Source: a virus. Taken from it: a stretch of 47,418 nt of DNA. Where the stretch lies: the IMG/VR virus record IMGVR_UViG_3300044712_000493, positions 1 to 47,418 of that record; one strand, given 5' to 3'. The notes under the pieces are model-generated. The model had not been told where the DNA came from, did no database searches, and worked only from the letters and a program-made list of their open reading frames with translations. The position numbers were made by a program, and so were the translations under genes. This document shows, in pieces, positions 1 to 6,405 of this stretch (positions are counted from its first letter, which is position 1; every line of letters begins with the position of its first letter).

Positions 1-93
1 ACGATCGAGACAGAACTTGAATTCCCGCTCGAATTGCCGATCGAGTTTGTATGCCCGGAGCGTCAAAGCGAAGTATCCCTCGAGTGCGCTCAT
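1..93 (-). CDS. hypothetical protein, 5' part only (runs off left edge)
   Basis: Open frame from an ATG at 93 to the window edge, 31 codons, beginning MSALEGYFALTLRAYKLD. The ATG overlaps the stop of the gene at 90-296 in an ATGA arrangement, and GGAGAAA lies about 10 nt upstream. No family is recognisable from this fragment. It is the most downstream visible member of the leftward operon of very small genes. Confidence 0.6.
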   Translation of the reverse strand, partial: MSALEGYFALTLRAYKLDRQFEREFKFCLDR

Positions 94-296
94 CGGCCTA
101 TATTTCTCCGCGAGAAAAGGTGAACTAGATACCGGTTCTTGCCTATGAACACGTAGTCATCCTCCCATCCCGTCATGGGCCTTGGCCACAACAGCAGGTA
201 GATCGCGTCTGCAGAATACGCTATCCTAAAGAACAGCCACTGCGCCACGATGAGATTGAACCATCCAATCAGAGTCAATCCGCCGTACGTCTTCAT
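90..296 (-). CDS. small membrane-associated hypothetical protein
   Basis: 68 codons. Residues 7-36 are largely hydrophobic (two stretches around LIGWFNLIVAQWLFF and AIYLLLW) with a basic tail (SRRNIGR), so it is probably a small inner-membrane protein. A GGAGGGA ribosome binding site lies 8-14 nt upstream, inside the 3' end of the preceding gene's repeated cassette. The stop overlaps the next start (ATGA). No homologous family recognised. Confidence 0.6.
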   Translation of the reverse strand: MKTYGGLTLIGWFNLIVAQWLFFRIAYSADAIYLLLWPRPMTGWEDDYVFIGKNRYLVHLFSRRNIGR

Positions 297-302
297 TCTG
301 AA

Positions 303-494
303 TCATCCCTCCTTTCGTGAGGCGCGGGAGGTGAGGCGCGACAATTTCTCACCAGCTTCAAATAGTCGTTCTTCCAGATGATCCGCTGTCTGTTTATCGC
401 TCCCCTTGTAGCATCCAAGAGCAAATCGTAGGACATAAATCTCTGCCTCGGACAGTTGGATTGATATTCTATCTCCACAGCACTTCTCAGGCAT
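303..494 (-). CDS. hypothetical protein ending in the repeated ASRKE tail
   Basis: 63 codons, starting MPEKCCGDRISIQLSEAE. The ATG overlaps the end of the gene at 487-780. The C-terminus TSRASRKEG is encoded by the repeat also found at the ends of the genes at 777-1073 and 1070-1780, and the AAAGGAG in that repeat is the ribosome binding site of the next gene. The body looks like a short soluble helical protein. Function unknown. Confidence 0.65.
   Translation of the reverse strand: MPEKCCGDRISIQLSEAEIYVLRFALGCYKGSDKQTADHLEERLFEAGEKLSRLTSRASRKEG
310..326 (-). repeat. gene-junction repeat, copy 1
   Basis: Minus-strand core CGCGCCTCACGAAAGGA, which encodes the ASRK-like C-terminal tail of one gene and supplies the AAAGGAG ribosome binding site of the next. 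Identity with copy 3 extends to 21 nt. A partial second CGCCTCAC lies a few bases upstream in the same gene. Confidence 0.85.
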
Positions 495-780
495 GGGGGG
501 CCTCCGGAGGCTTGACCTTCCCGGTGTTTAGTGCTTGGATGAACGCGATAGCCACAGCGGATAATTGCAGTGCCCGCTTTCGTGATTCCACGCGCCAGCT
601 TGGGTTGCTGCTATCAATATCGTTCAGCTTCCAGTACCGCTTCTCCATCGTCGCCATCCACATTCCCCATGAGGCGTTTGACGTACTGCCATCAGAGGGT
701 TTCCCCGGCTTCTCCCAAAAGAAATCCTGAATCCGGCGAGCGTGCCACATGGCAAGGCCGATATAGAGCAGTCCCCTCAT
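487..780 (-). CDS. hypothetical protein
   Basis: 97 residues starting MRGLLYIGLAMWHARR. The ATG overlaps the stop of the Lar-like gene at 777-1073 (CAATGA), and AAAGGA from repeat copy 2 lies 12-13 nt upstream. The sequence is Trp-rich (DFFWEKPGKP, WGMWMATMEKRYW) and has a helical C-terminal half. Unlike its neighbours it lacks the ASRK tail and ends PPEAPHA. No family recognised. Confidence 0.65.
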   Translation of the reverse strand: MRGLLYIGLAMWHARRIQDFFWEKPGKPSDGSTSNASWGMWMATMEKRYWKLNDIDSSNPSWRVESRKRALQLSAVAIAFIQALNTGKVKPPEAPHA

Positions 781-1073
781 TGCCCACCATCCTTTCGTGA
801 GGCGCGGCGATTCCAGAGGAACGCAACGTGAGCGTGCGGGTCTTCCTTGTCGCCAAACACTACGGCGGAACAGGCATTGCACTTCGTGCACGTCGCGCAC
901 AGACCGCCAGCGTTCTCCTGAGTTGTTTCGGCATATTCCGTCTTTCCCTTGCAGAACGGGCACGGTTTGAGTCTGGGGTAATTGTGCTCCGCATTGTAGC
1001 GGTCAACCGCGTCCAACATCTGGGCAACCGTGCGGATCTGTTCGCCTGAGTCTCGTCCTCTATCGTTGCTCAT
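777..1073 (-). CDS. Lar-like zinc-ribbon protein
   Basis: 98 residues from an ATG overlapping the upstream stop (GTATGA). A predicted zinc ribbon is formed by PCPFCKGK and later CATCTKCNAC, followed by a segment AHVAFLWNRR. This matches the restriction-alleviation Lar family pattern (CPFCG ... W N xR). In E. coli Rac prophage, Lar moderates type I restriction; the role here is inferred only from the motif. The extreme C-terminus, RRASRKDGGQ, comes from repeat copy 2, so the Lar domain has been joined to the shared tail. Confidence 0.75.
   Translation of the reverse strand: MSNDRGRDSGEQIRTVAQMLDAVDRYNAEHNYPRLKPCPFCKGKTEYAETTQENAGGLCATCTKCNACSAVVFGDKEDPHAHVAFLWNRRASRKDGGQ
790..806 (-). repeat. 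gene-junction repeat, copy 2
   Basis: Same core as at 310-326. It encodes the end of the Lar-like protein and lies just upstream of the start at 780. After the core it reads GGATGGTG instead of GGAGAATG, so its SD is weaker. Confidence 0.85.
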
Positions 1074-1780
1074 ACACCATTCTCCTTTCGTGAGGCGCGG
1101 GAGGCGAGATACGCCACCGTCTTGAATGTCCTGAGTATTGCCGCATCCATAGCGGCTTGGTGTCCCATGCCCATCCCACGGTAGTGCATCTCCAACCGTT
1201 CGTAATGCTTGCACATCGCACGGATGCTCACCATCCCCCGCATCTCCGCTTTCAGGCGGGTGTTCTCGGCTTCGGTCACGGCGCGATAGGCGACAGCCTT
1301 GCCCTTCCTCTGTTTGCACTCTTCCAGTTCGGCCTTGAGTTGGAATATGCGGTCGGTTGCCTTCCCTGCTGTCACGCAAGCCAGTTCGACCATCTCGCGC
1401 CGTGTTTTACAGTCCGCAAGGGCAGGGCGACGTGCAAGAACAGAATCTACCTCCTGTATCTCCGCTTCCAACGCCTTGCACCTGTCGATGTAGTCGTTGA
1501 GTTGTTCGCTCAGCACAGCGACCTCATCCCTCCTGCTGTTCTCGGAGTAGGTGAGGGAGAGTTTCATGTCTGCCAACTCTGCGCGGAGGCGGGTGAGTTC
1601 GGTTTCAAGTGCCATATAGTCACTTTCGTTCACCATCGTTCCTGCTAACTGAAAGTGCCACCCGTTCTCATGATTCTGTAGAGAAGTAGCTCTGTCTGAA
1701 TCTTTCTCGCAAATATCAGTATACCATGCCCCACCTCGATACATCTTCAGAATCACATATCGCTTTACATTCTCATTCAT
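1070..1780 (-). CDS. coiled-coil protein sharing its middle with the MazG-like gene at the right edge
   Basis: 236 residues. Residues about 55-185 are rich in heptad-like Leu/Glu/Lys/Arg and are probably coiled coil. The codons at 1264-1390 are base-for-base identical to the right edge of the window, where the same frame leads into a MazG-like domain. Here the C-terminal part (about 185-236: MVSIRAMCKHYERLEMHYRG, then SRASRKENGV) is different. A strong AAGGAGG sits 12 nt before the ATG. The stop overlaps the next start. Function unknown; it looks like a mosaic gene with an exchangeable C-terminus. Confidence 0.75.
   Translation of the reverse strand: MNENVKRYVILKMYRGGAWYTDICEKDSDRATSLQNHENGWHFQLAGTMVNESDYMALETELTRLRAELADMKLSLTYSENSRRDEVAVLSEQLNDYIDRCKALEAEIQEVDSVLARRPALADCKTRREMVELACVTAGKATDRIFQLKAELEECKQRKGKAVAYRAVTEAENTRLKAEMRGMVSIRAMCKHYERLEMHYRGMGMGHQAAMDAAILRTFKTVAYLASRASRKENGV
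1083..1099 (-). repeat. gene-junction repeat, copy 3
   Basis: Same core as copies 1 and 2. It encodes the ASRKENGV end of the coiled-coil gene and gives the AAAGGAG ribosome binding site, 7 nt before the Lar-like start. Confidence 0.85.
1264..1390. repeat. 127-bp exact repeat, internal copy
   Basis: Identical base for base to 47292-47418, the last 127 bases of the window. The preceding base differs (t at 1263, a at 47291), after which another 24 or so bases match again. It lies inside coding sequence, in the same frame in both copies. Confidence 0.95.
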
Positions 1781-1785
1781 AATAG

Positions 1786-1992
1786 TTATTTACCTCCTTC
1801 TTGTACATCAAGGTCTTCAATGCGAGCATCACGCCAGCGAAGATCATCTTTGACCTTCCCTGAATAGTTATGCCAAGAACCATGAATGTACTGAACTTGG
1901 ACAACGAGTTTGTTGAAGAACCAGGAGTGACGGATTCTCCACTTACCGGTCAGTATTGATGTCTTTCGGATACGCATGACCTTGCCTTTCAT
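1786..1992 (-). CDS. hypothetical protein
   Basis: 68 residues. The first ATG (1992) overlaps the upstream stop (AAATGA) but has no SD. A second ATG at 1977 has AAAGG/AAGG upstream and is a credible alternative start. The C-terminal half is polar and Trp/Arg-rich (WRDARIEDLDVQEGG). The last codons (GGAGGT) contribute the ribosome binding site of the next gene. No family recognised. Confidence 0.6.
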   Translation of the reverse strand: MKGKVMRIRKTSILTGKWRIRHSWFFNKLVVQVQYIHGSWHNYSGKVKDDLRWRDARIEDLDVQEGGK

Positions 1993-2675
1993 TTAAGTAG
2001 ACGACGATTTGAGTTTTGTTTCCCACCCTTGCCACGTTCGCTGATATATCGTTGAGTTGATGAGTCACTCCGTCTCTCGTCTTCAGTTGTACGCGGACGT
2101 CTGCCGTCCGAGTAGAAACGCCTTGTCTGGAGATCGTATCCGTCATACTCAGGTTCTGGAGTATACGTGCCACCTTTGTTAATTTCATCTATGTATCCTC
2201 TTACATTAAAAGACTGACGATCAGAGATTGCTTTGATGAGATTGATAATCTCGAGCAACTCTGTATTACCCTTCATATCCTCTCGACTAGTAAGTTCCTT
2301 AAGTAATACAACAACAATCTTGAGAAGCCTTACGTCAGAATAGGGAGAGTTGCTCGGAGATGCGTTCACCAGTCTGACTGTCGGGAGTCCGTTCCTCAGT
2401 GCCACTCCGTTGTACAGGAGTCTCACACAGTTCAGGAGGTGACGTGACTCCATGTTGATCAGAGCTATTTCCCTCTGCTCTTCCTCCGCCGTCCTCCAGA
2501 AGGGTTCTCCCTCCACAAAGAACAGACCTGGTCTCAGTCTGGGTGTCCTTCTCCTGTTCCGAACTATCTCCGGATTGATCTCCTCGTTGGACTTGTAAAG
2601 CAAAGACAAGTCCGTACCAGGCTGATTGGAGCTCTTCTTGCGAGTCGGTAAGTTCATATTCCTTTGTGACGACAT
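1989..2675 (-). CDS. hypothetical protein (second of two long overlapping frames)
   Basis: 228 codons from the ATG at 2675, but its first 340 nt overlap the preceding gene in another frame. From about residue 50 the sequence looks genuinely coding: GEPFWRTAEEEQREIALINM followed by ESRHLLNCVRLL, a pattern seen in small phage proteins of unknown function. The C-terminus is Arg/Gly-rich. The true start may be internal, or the frame may be entered by a +1 shift from the gene at 2335-2979. Function unknown. Confidence 0.6.
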   Translation of the reverse strand: MSSQRNMNLPTRKKSSNQPGTDLSLLYKSNEEINPEIVRNRRRTPRLRPGLFFVEGEPFWRTAEEEQREIALINMESRHLLNCVRLLYNGVALRNGLPTVRLVNASPSNSPYSDVRLLKIVVVLLKELTSREDMKGNTELLEIINLIKAISDRQSFNVRGYIDEINKGGTYTPEPEYDGYDLQTRRFYSDGRRPRTTEDERRSDSSTQRYISERGKGGKQNSNRRLLK

Positions 2676-2979
2676 TCTGTATTATCTCCTCTCCTGTTGA
2701 GAAGCCATGCTCGTACATGAATTCTTGGAATCCATCGAGCATCCATAGGTTATAGTCTTTACCACTTACATAGGTAATGAGGTGAAGATTACTTGAGTTC
2801 ATGTCGAAGCCTTTCTTCAGGTCGATCTCCATGAACCACTCATCACCATACGTATCTTGCAGCCACTTCAGTCCGAGTTCAATCCTCTGGGAAGATGTCG
2901 TCGAAGGTGAGGTCTTGGCATCGTTGGCAGAGTCCACTGATTGCGAACTCTCTAAGTGAGATGTTGTCTCGGAATCCAT
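2335..2979 (-). CDS. hypothetical protein (first of two long overlapping frames)
   Basis: 214 codons from an ATG with GGAGAGGAG 4-5 nt upstream. The open frame extends to 3027, but that part lies entirely inside the zinc-ribbon gene. Residues about 30-135 look coding (IELGLKWLQDTYGDEWFMEI ... SAWYGLVFALQV). After that the composition turns polar and Gly/Ser/Glu-rich, where the alternative frame at 1989-2675 looks the more protein-like. Either two genes overlap, or a frame change happens here. No family recognised. Confidence 0.55.
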   Translation of the reverse strand: MDSETTSHLESSQSVDSANDAKTSPSTTSSQRIELGLKWLQDTYGDEWFMEIDLKKGFDMNSSNLHLITYVSGKDYNLWMLDGFQEFMYEHGFSTGEEIIQNVVTKEYELTDSQEELQSAWYGLVFALQVQRGDQSGDSSEQEKDTQTETRSVLCGGRTLLEDGGGRAEGNSSDQHGVTSPPELCETPVQRSGTEERTPDSQTGERISEQLSLF

Positions 2980-3094
2980 CAGGCTCCTCTCCACAGAATG
3001 GACACTCATTCCTTTCGATACGCTCAAAGGCTTGCATTGGTATCAGCCCACGCAGAGCCAGATTCTGAATGTGAGCCTTCTTATCTTCAGTCAT
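2879..3094 (-). CDS. small zinc-ribbon protein
   Basis: 71 residues. A four-cysteine ribbon is visible as ECPFCGEE ... SGLCQRCQD, with the intervening FRDNISLREFAISG typical of short phage zinc proteins. The start has AAGGAG six bases upstream and overlaps the stop of the membrane-protein gene. The C-terminus is acidic (DDIFPED). Such proteins often bind nucleic acid or host polymerase, but nothing here identifies a partner. Confidence 0.75.
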   Translation of the reverse strand: MTEDKKAHIQNLALRGLIPMQAFERIERNECPFCGEEPDGFRDNISLREFAISGLCQRCQDLTFDDIFPED

Positions 3095-3243
3095 GGGTAT
3101 CTCCTTGAGAACAGAAGCCTGAACATCCAGAACAACGATACCACTCCAACAACAACGAGTAGTATGATGAAGACGAAGTCATCGAGCGGAGTGGTAGCAG
3201 CCCAATGCTCCATCGCTTCGTAGATTTCTTTAATATCCTTCAT
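3091..3243 (-). CDS. single-pass membrane protein
   Basis: 50 residues from an ATG with GGAGGGAGAAG just upstream. The longer frame reaching 3345 is in conflict with the preceding gene. A soluble N-terminus (MKDIKEIYEAMEHW) is followed by one strong membrane helix (about residues 19-42, FVFIILLVVVGVVSLFWMF) and a short basic tail. Overlaps the next gene (ATGA). Function unknown. Confidence 0.65.
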   Translation of the reverse strand: MKDIKEIYEAMEHWAATTPLDDFVFIILLVVVGVVSLFWMFRLLFSRRYP

Positions 3244-3526
3244 CTTCTCCCTCCATTTCGTCTTGAAGTTTGACAATCTCTGAATTGAGAAATCTTCCGA
3301 TGATATGCGAGTCAACAACATGAAGACCAAGACGACTGATAGCAAGTTTCTTGTTGTCGTATATCAGCATCATATTGGTGAGTTGTTCTGGTGATAGAGG
3401 TGGTAGTGGGTTACCAGAATGTCTCTTCATTCCAAACTCATAGACATGAAGCATATGACCCACTGCAAGATCTATATCCTTCTCAGATAATAATAATGCA
3501 GGATGAACCACAATTCTTTCAGCCAT
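3230..3526 (-). CDS. hypothetical protein
   Basis: 98 residues, starting MAERIVVHPALLLSEKDID. The ATG overlaps the upstream stop (ATGGCTGA) with GGGAG upstream. Mixed alpha/beta composition with an acidic end (DEMEGEDEGY). A member of the leftward overlapping operon driven from about 5.2 kb. No family recognised. Confidence 0.65.
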   Translation of the reverse strand: MAERIVVHPALLLSEKDIDLAVGHMLHVYEFGMKRHSGNPLPPLSPEQLTNMMLIYDNKKLAISRLGLHVVDSHIIGRFLNSEIVKLQDEMEGEDEGY

Positions 3527-3761
3527 TGGACTTCTCCCAGAGAGTCTTGCGAATCTCTGCAAGTTCCTTTGCGAGACGCTCCTCCTCAACCAGAAGATCC
3601 ATATGAAGGTTCTTGCAGAAGTCTGGCTTATCTGCATTACCAAACCAATGCATCTCGAGAAGGAGAATCATCCTCATCTTGTGCACTCCACGATACTGAT
3701 TCTCCCGAATGAGTTCCATATCAAGGAGACGTTCCCTACGCGGGTCATCGAGTGTCATCAT
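3519..3761 (-). CDS. hypothetical protein
   Basis: 80 residues beginning MMTLDDPRRERLLDMELI. GGAG lies 8 nt before the first ATG, which overlaps the upstream stop. The C-terminal half (VEEERLAKELAEIRKTLWEK) is a probable amphipathic or coiled-coil helix. No family recognised. Confidence 0.65.
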   Translation of the reverse strand: MMTLDDPRRERLLDMELIRENQYRGVHKMRMILLLEMHWFGNADKPDFCKNLHMDLLVEEERLAKELAEIRKTLWEKSNG

Positions 3762-4009
3762 GCTCTTTTCTCCAGAAGCTTGAGTATTGCCTCGAGGATC
3801 TTGGTACTACCCTCTTCGGTATATACTACGATTGTAGTGAGTGCCGTCTCCCCAAGCATTAGGGAGACGGTACTCTTCACCTTGTGTTCTCCAGCAATCT
3901 CGTCATACCGATCGAGATATATTGGAGACTTTGGCTTGAGGTCTGTCCAGTGTATTCCGTACGGAGCAGTACTGTCGAACACACCGAAGATACTTTGATG
4001 TCGAGCCAT
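3758..4009 (-). CDS. hypothetical protein
   Basis: 83 residues starting MARHQSIFGVFDSTAPYG. This ATG has GGAG six bases upstream and follows the stop of the PvcA-like gene by 2 nt; the longer frame to 4171 lies inside that gene and is rejected. Beta-rich sequence (STVSLMLGETALTTIVVYTE), then a C-terminal helix (ILEAILKLLEKRA). Close coupling to the upstream gene suggests a shared process. Confidence 0.65.
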   Translation of the reverse strand: MARHQSIFGVFDSTAPYGIHWTDLKPKSPIYLDRYDEIAGEHKVKSTVSLMLGETALTTIVVYTEEGSTKILEAILKLLEKRA

Positions 4010-4011
4010 GA

Positions 4012-5106
4012 TTACTCCAGCGTATAGTCTGCTTTCACTGTGACTTCCCCATATCGAGAATCCTTCATGACTACAGAGGCTTCGTACATGGGAGGGAGTG
4101 TGGATGGAGATGCAATCTTGAACACGGGAACATCTCCGTGCTGGATAGCGATGTATCCCTTTGCTCTCCATGGAGCGATGTGAGTTCTTCCATGTGAGGC
4201 AGGGATCGTCCTCATGAAGAACGTATTCTTGAACATGGTAGATGGTACACCAGGGATGGGAGATGCAAACGTCACCTGGACGTGTGGCTTGGTAGTTCCT
4301 ATGCCGTGCATCTTATGGCGCACCAGACTACCGGCGAAATACTTCGCGAGATACATGGTTGCTGTGGCATCACTCACGCCGTACAGTTCCTTGTATCTGC
4401 CTCGGTAGTAGTCTCGTTGTTCCTGCGGGATAACACCTTTCCATCCAGCCTCAACGAGTGGTTCAAAGGTCTTGAGTCCTGCCGAGATTCCTTTGACATC
4501 TGACTCAACGAGGTATGCAACGAAGTGAGGTACGAGTATTGATGCTCGCTTGATATACTCCGACCTGCACATCATATTATACTCGGATCGAGGAGTCATG
4601 CCGAACATCTTGATGAGCGTAGAGACATCAGATGAGTACCGTTCGATCTCTTTGTACAGTACTTCATCACCAAGTTCTTCGTTGTGTCCATTCTTGTACA
4701 GCCATTCCGCACCGAGATCCTCAACCCTGATAACGATGTCGAGACCTGGTTCGTACACTGCCTTCACGGTATTGGAGAGCGATTGTAGCATCCGTAGTGC
4801 AGATAACTCAGCGACATCAACCGAGCCACCGAGGGGTTTCTTTCCTCCCCAGGGAACCAGAACCGTAATAGGTTCGTGAGCTTCGATCTGAGTGCGGAGA
4901 TACTCACGCACAGTGCTGAGGACTTCGATTGCAGGGATGCGTCCATAGCGAGTGTCCTTCGTGCCGATGAAGAATGTGGTGAGTGATTCGAGGAGTGACT
5001 CTTTGCTGTGGGGCTTGGTCTGGAGTTCGCGCTCCAGAAACTGGGCGATCAGAGTTTCATACTCTTCGCTCGCCAGTCCTTTTGAGGGAATAACGATGCA
5101 GTCCAT
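4012..5106 (-). CDS. PvcA/DIT1 (isocyanide synthase)-like protein, tentative
   Basis: 364 residues from an ATG with AAGGAG 7 nt upstream; the frame extends 30 codons further but into the promoter. Around residues 85-135 it reads VLVPWGGKKPLGG, DVAELSALRMLQSL, VYEPGLDIVIRVEDLGAEWL. This resembles the PvcA/DIT1 arrangement: a PF..KSP-like turn, D..E..AL..L, Y.PG...I..D. APWRAKGYIAIQHGD near the C-terminus may correspond to the family's late PW motif. Family members convert the amino group of Trp or Tyr to an isonitrile using ribulose-5-phosphate. The match is by eye only. First gene of the leftward operon, directly behind a strong promoter. Confidence 0.4.
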   Translation of the reverse strand: MDCIVIPSKGLASEEYETLIAQFLERELQTKPHSKESLLESLTTFFIGTKDTRYGRIPAIEVLSTVREYLRTQIEAHEPITVLVPWGGKKPLGGSVDVAELSALRMLQSLSNTVKAVYEPGLDIVIRVEDLGAEWLYKNGHNEELGDEVLYKEIERYSSDVSTLIKMFGMTPRSEYNMMCRSEYIKRASILVPHFVAYLVESDVKGISAGLKTFEPLVEAGWKGVIPQEQRDYYRGRYKELYGVSDATATMYLAKYFAGSLVRHKMHGIGTTKPHVQVTFASPIPGVPSTMFKNTFFMRTIPASHGRTHIAPWRAKGYIAIQHGDVPVFKIASPSTLPPMYEASVVMKDSRYGEVTVKADYTLE

Positions 5107-5167
5107 ACATCTCTCCTTGATTGTGTTAGTGTGAGCGCACCTTACGTGCCACCGTAGAGTGCTATGC

Positions 5168-5196
5168 AATATACGAAAATAAAATGCGAATGTCAA
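5168..5196 (-). promoter_or_regulatory. strong promoter, leftward (P1)
   Basis: Minus strand reads TTGACA at 5196-5191, a 17-bp spacer, then TATATT at 5173-5168. Transcription would start near 5161, about 55 nt before the ATG at 5106. The -35 box is inside the 3' arm of the terminator hairpin at 5184-5227. Confidence 0.85.
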
Positions 5197-5227
5197 GCAC
5201 TATATTAAATAGTTTTGACATTCGCAT
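5184..5227 (-). terminator. terminator hairpin overlapping promoter P1
   Basis: A perfect 13-bp inverted repeat (ATGCGAATGTCAA / TTGACATTCGCAT on the plus strand) with a further ACTAT/ATAGT pairing in the loop. On the minus strand it is followed by TTTTATTTT. It lies 6 nt after the stop of the gene at 5233-5490, so it fits an intrinsic terminator for that gene. Confidence 0.75.
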
Positions 5228-5232
5228 CTTGA

Positions 5233-5490
5233 TCAGATCGTCAGAACAAACGCTTCAGTCATCCGATATACGAGGACATTGTAGACATCCTGACTGTCAC
5301 TGTCCTCAGTGACGCCGAGCATAACTGTTTCCCCTTGTTCTTGACGTGCGGTATAGTACCTGACGTGCTTGAGATCAGGGATGAAGTCAACCATCACAAT
5401 CCCTGTATAACCACGTCTTCGTAACTCGTTCTCGATCCGAAGTGTACGTTGCTCATCTTCGGTGAGAACGAATTGGCTGGTCTTTGCCAT
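5233..5490 (-). CDS. hypothetical protein
   Basis: 85 residues from the ATG at 5490 (MAKTSQFVLTEDEQRTLRI); a GTG one codon earlier is also open. GGAGG lies about 4 nt before the ATG, and the start overlaps the previous stop (TGATG). Alpha/beta pattern: an early helix, then strands (GIVMVDFIP, VRYYTARQ, ETVMLGVT, VYNVLVYRM). Last gene before the terminator at 5184-5227. No family recognised. Confidence 0.65.
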   Translation of the reverse strand: MAKTSQFVLTEDEQRTLRIENELRRRGYTGIVMVDFIPDLKHVRYYTARQEQGETVMLGVTEDSDSQDVYNVLVYRMTEAFVLTI

Positions 5491-5783
5491 CACCCCTCCG
5501 CAGGAAGAACCTCGATGAGAGTGAAGATCGAGAGGTTGTTGGTCTCTCCCTTGTAAATCACTGCGGGAATACCCTCGATCCAGGCTGTGTGGAATCCTGC
5601 ACGCGCTCCAGCGAGATCCTGCATAGTCATCGTGTCTTTACTCGGAACGTCAGGAATCTTGCCGACCTCAATGTGCATAGGATCTTCAGCCTTCTGACCA
5701 AGTGCGGCTGCGAGTGCTGCATTAATTCTCTCCATGTCGCGAGGCGTGAGAAGGCGAGGTGTGACAGCAATCACGTCTGCCAT
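5490..5783 (-). CDS. hypothetical protein
   Basis: 97 residues starting MADVIAVTPRLLTPRDM, with AAGGAG 8 nt upstream after a CACAAACA leader. The frame upstream of this ATG crosses the hairpin leader and is rejected. It has an Ala-rich helix (INAALAAALGQKAE), then a mixed alpha/beta region (AWIEGIPAVIYKGETNN). One of a series of monocistronic-looking small genes with structured leaders. Function unknown. Confidence 0.7.
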   Translation of the reverse strand: MADVIAVTPRLLTPRDMERINAALAAALGQKAEDPMHIEVGKIPDVPSKDTMTMQDLAGARAGFHTAWIEGIPAVIYKGETNNLSIFTLIEVLPAEG

Positions 5784-5844
5784 TAGTGTATCTCCTTGTT
5801 TGTGGATGCACTTGCCAGGACTTTGGACCTGCGCTGGTGCATTA

Positions 5845-5866
5845 CTGGCAGGTGTTACCCTGCCAG
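5845..5866 (-). promoter_or_regulatory. leader hairpin before the gene at 5783
   Basis: Perfect 8-bp stem CTGGCAGG/CCTGCCAG with a 6-nt loop, enclosed by a further GTGCA/TGCAC pairing. No T-run follows on either strand, so it is more likely an RNA-processing, stability or attenuating hairpin than a terminator. It sits in the 92-nt gap between two genes. Confidence 0.55.
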
Positions 5867-5875
5867 CCATCTGCA

Positions 5876-6319
5876 CTACCCAATCACGTCTTCGACCAGC
5901 TTCAGAATGTCGTCAACGCTCAGTTCAGGGACGTCAACCTCTTCCACACTCATCACGATGTCCTTGAATATCTGCAGTCCACGCGAGCCAACTTCACTGA
6001 AGTTCATAGACTCAGGATCTCCCGCTTCAACAGCCTTCTTCTGAAGCCGAGCCACTTCCTTGTCGATCAGTTCGAGTATGGCAGTCCGAGTAACGAAGTT
6101 CGGATTGATACCTGAGATGTCGGGAGAATCAGCCGCAACCTTGAAAGCCAAGGTACGGGTCTGGTTCATCGCCCACTTCAGCGTCTTGGCGAGGTTCAGT
6201 GCATCAAGCACTTCACCAACCGAGACCATTCGCGAGCGATCAGCAGTGATTGCTCTGGCGGCATCGAACTCGACCTTTGCGAGTTCACTGATACGAGCGA
6301 CAGAAATGCCCTTTGCCAT
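5876..6319 (-). CDS. hypothetical protein, helical
   Basis: 147 residues starting MAKGISVARISELAKVEFDA, with AAGGAG 8 nt before the ATG. Predicted mainly helical. The C-terminal region is acidic (VEEVDVPELSVDDILKLVED). Upstream codons in this frame run through the structured leader and are rejected. The early position behind the long 5' leader suggests an abundant early protein. No recognised family. Confidence 0.7.
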   Translation of the reverse strand: MAKGISVARISELAKVEFDAARAITADRSRMVSVGEVLDALNLAKTLKWAMNQTRTLAFKVAADSPDISGINPNFVTRTAILELIDKEVARLQKKAVEAGDPESMNFSEVGSRGLQIFKDIVMSVEEVDVPELSVDDILKLVEDVIG

Positions 6320-6349
6320 TGTATCTCTCCTTGTTTGTTTGTGAGTTCT

Positions 6350-6398
6350 GCGGCAGTTTGCCGCATAGTGGTATATGGTCACTCTCGCGCCATATACC
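6350..6398 (-). promoter_or_regulatory. double-hairpin leader before the gene at 6319
   Basis: Two perfect hairpins: GGTATATGG/CCATATACC (6370-6378 with 6390-6398) and GCGGCA/TGCCGC (6350-6355 with 6359-6364). They are followed on the minus strand by ACTCACAAACAAACAAGGAG. The same layout recurs before neighbouring genes. Confidence 0.6.
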
Positions 6399-6405
6399 TG
6401 ATAAA

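Noticed and set aside
1943-2188. 81-codon minus-strand frame
   Set aside because: Overlaps two better-supported frames; no SD and no gene-junction fit.
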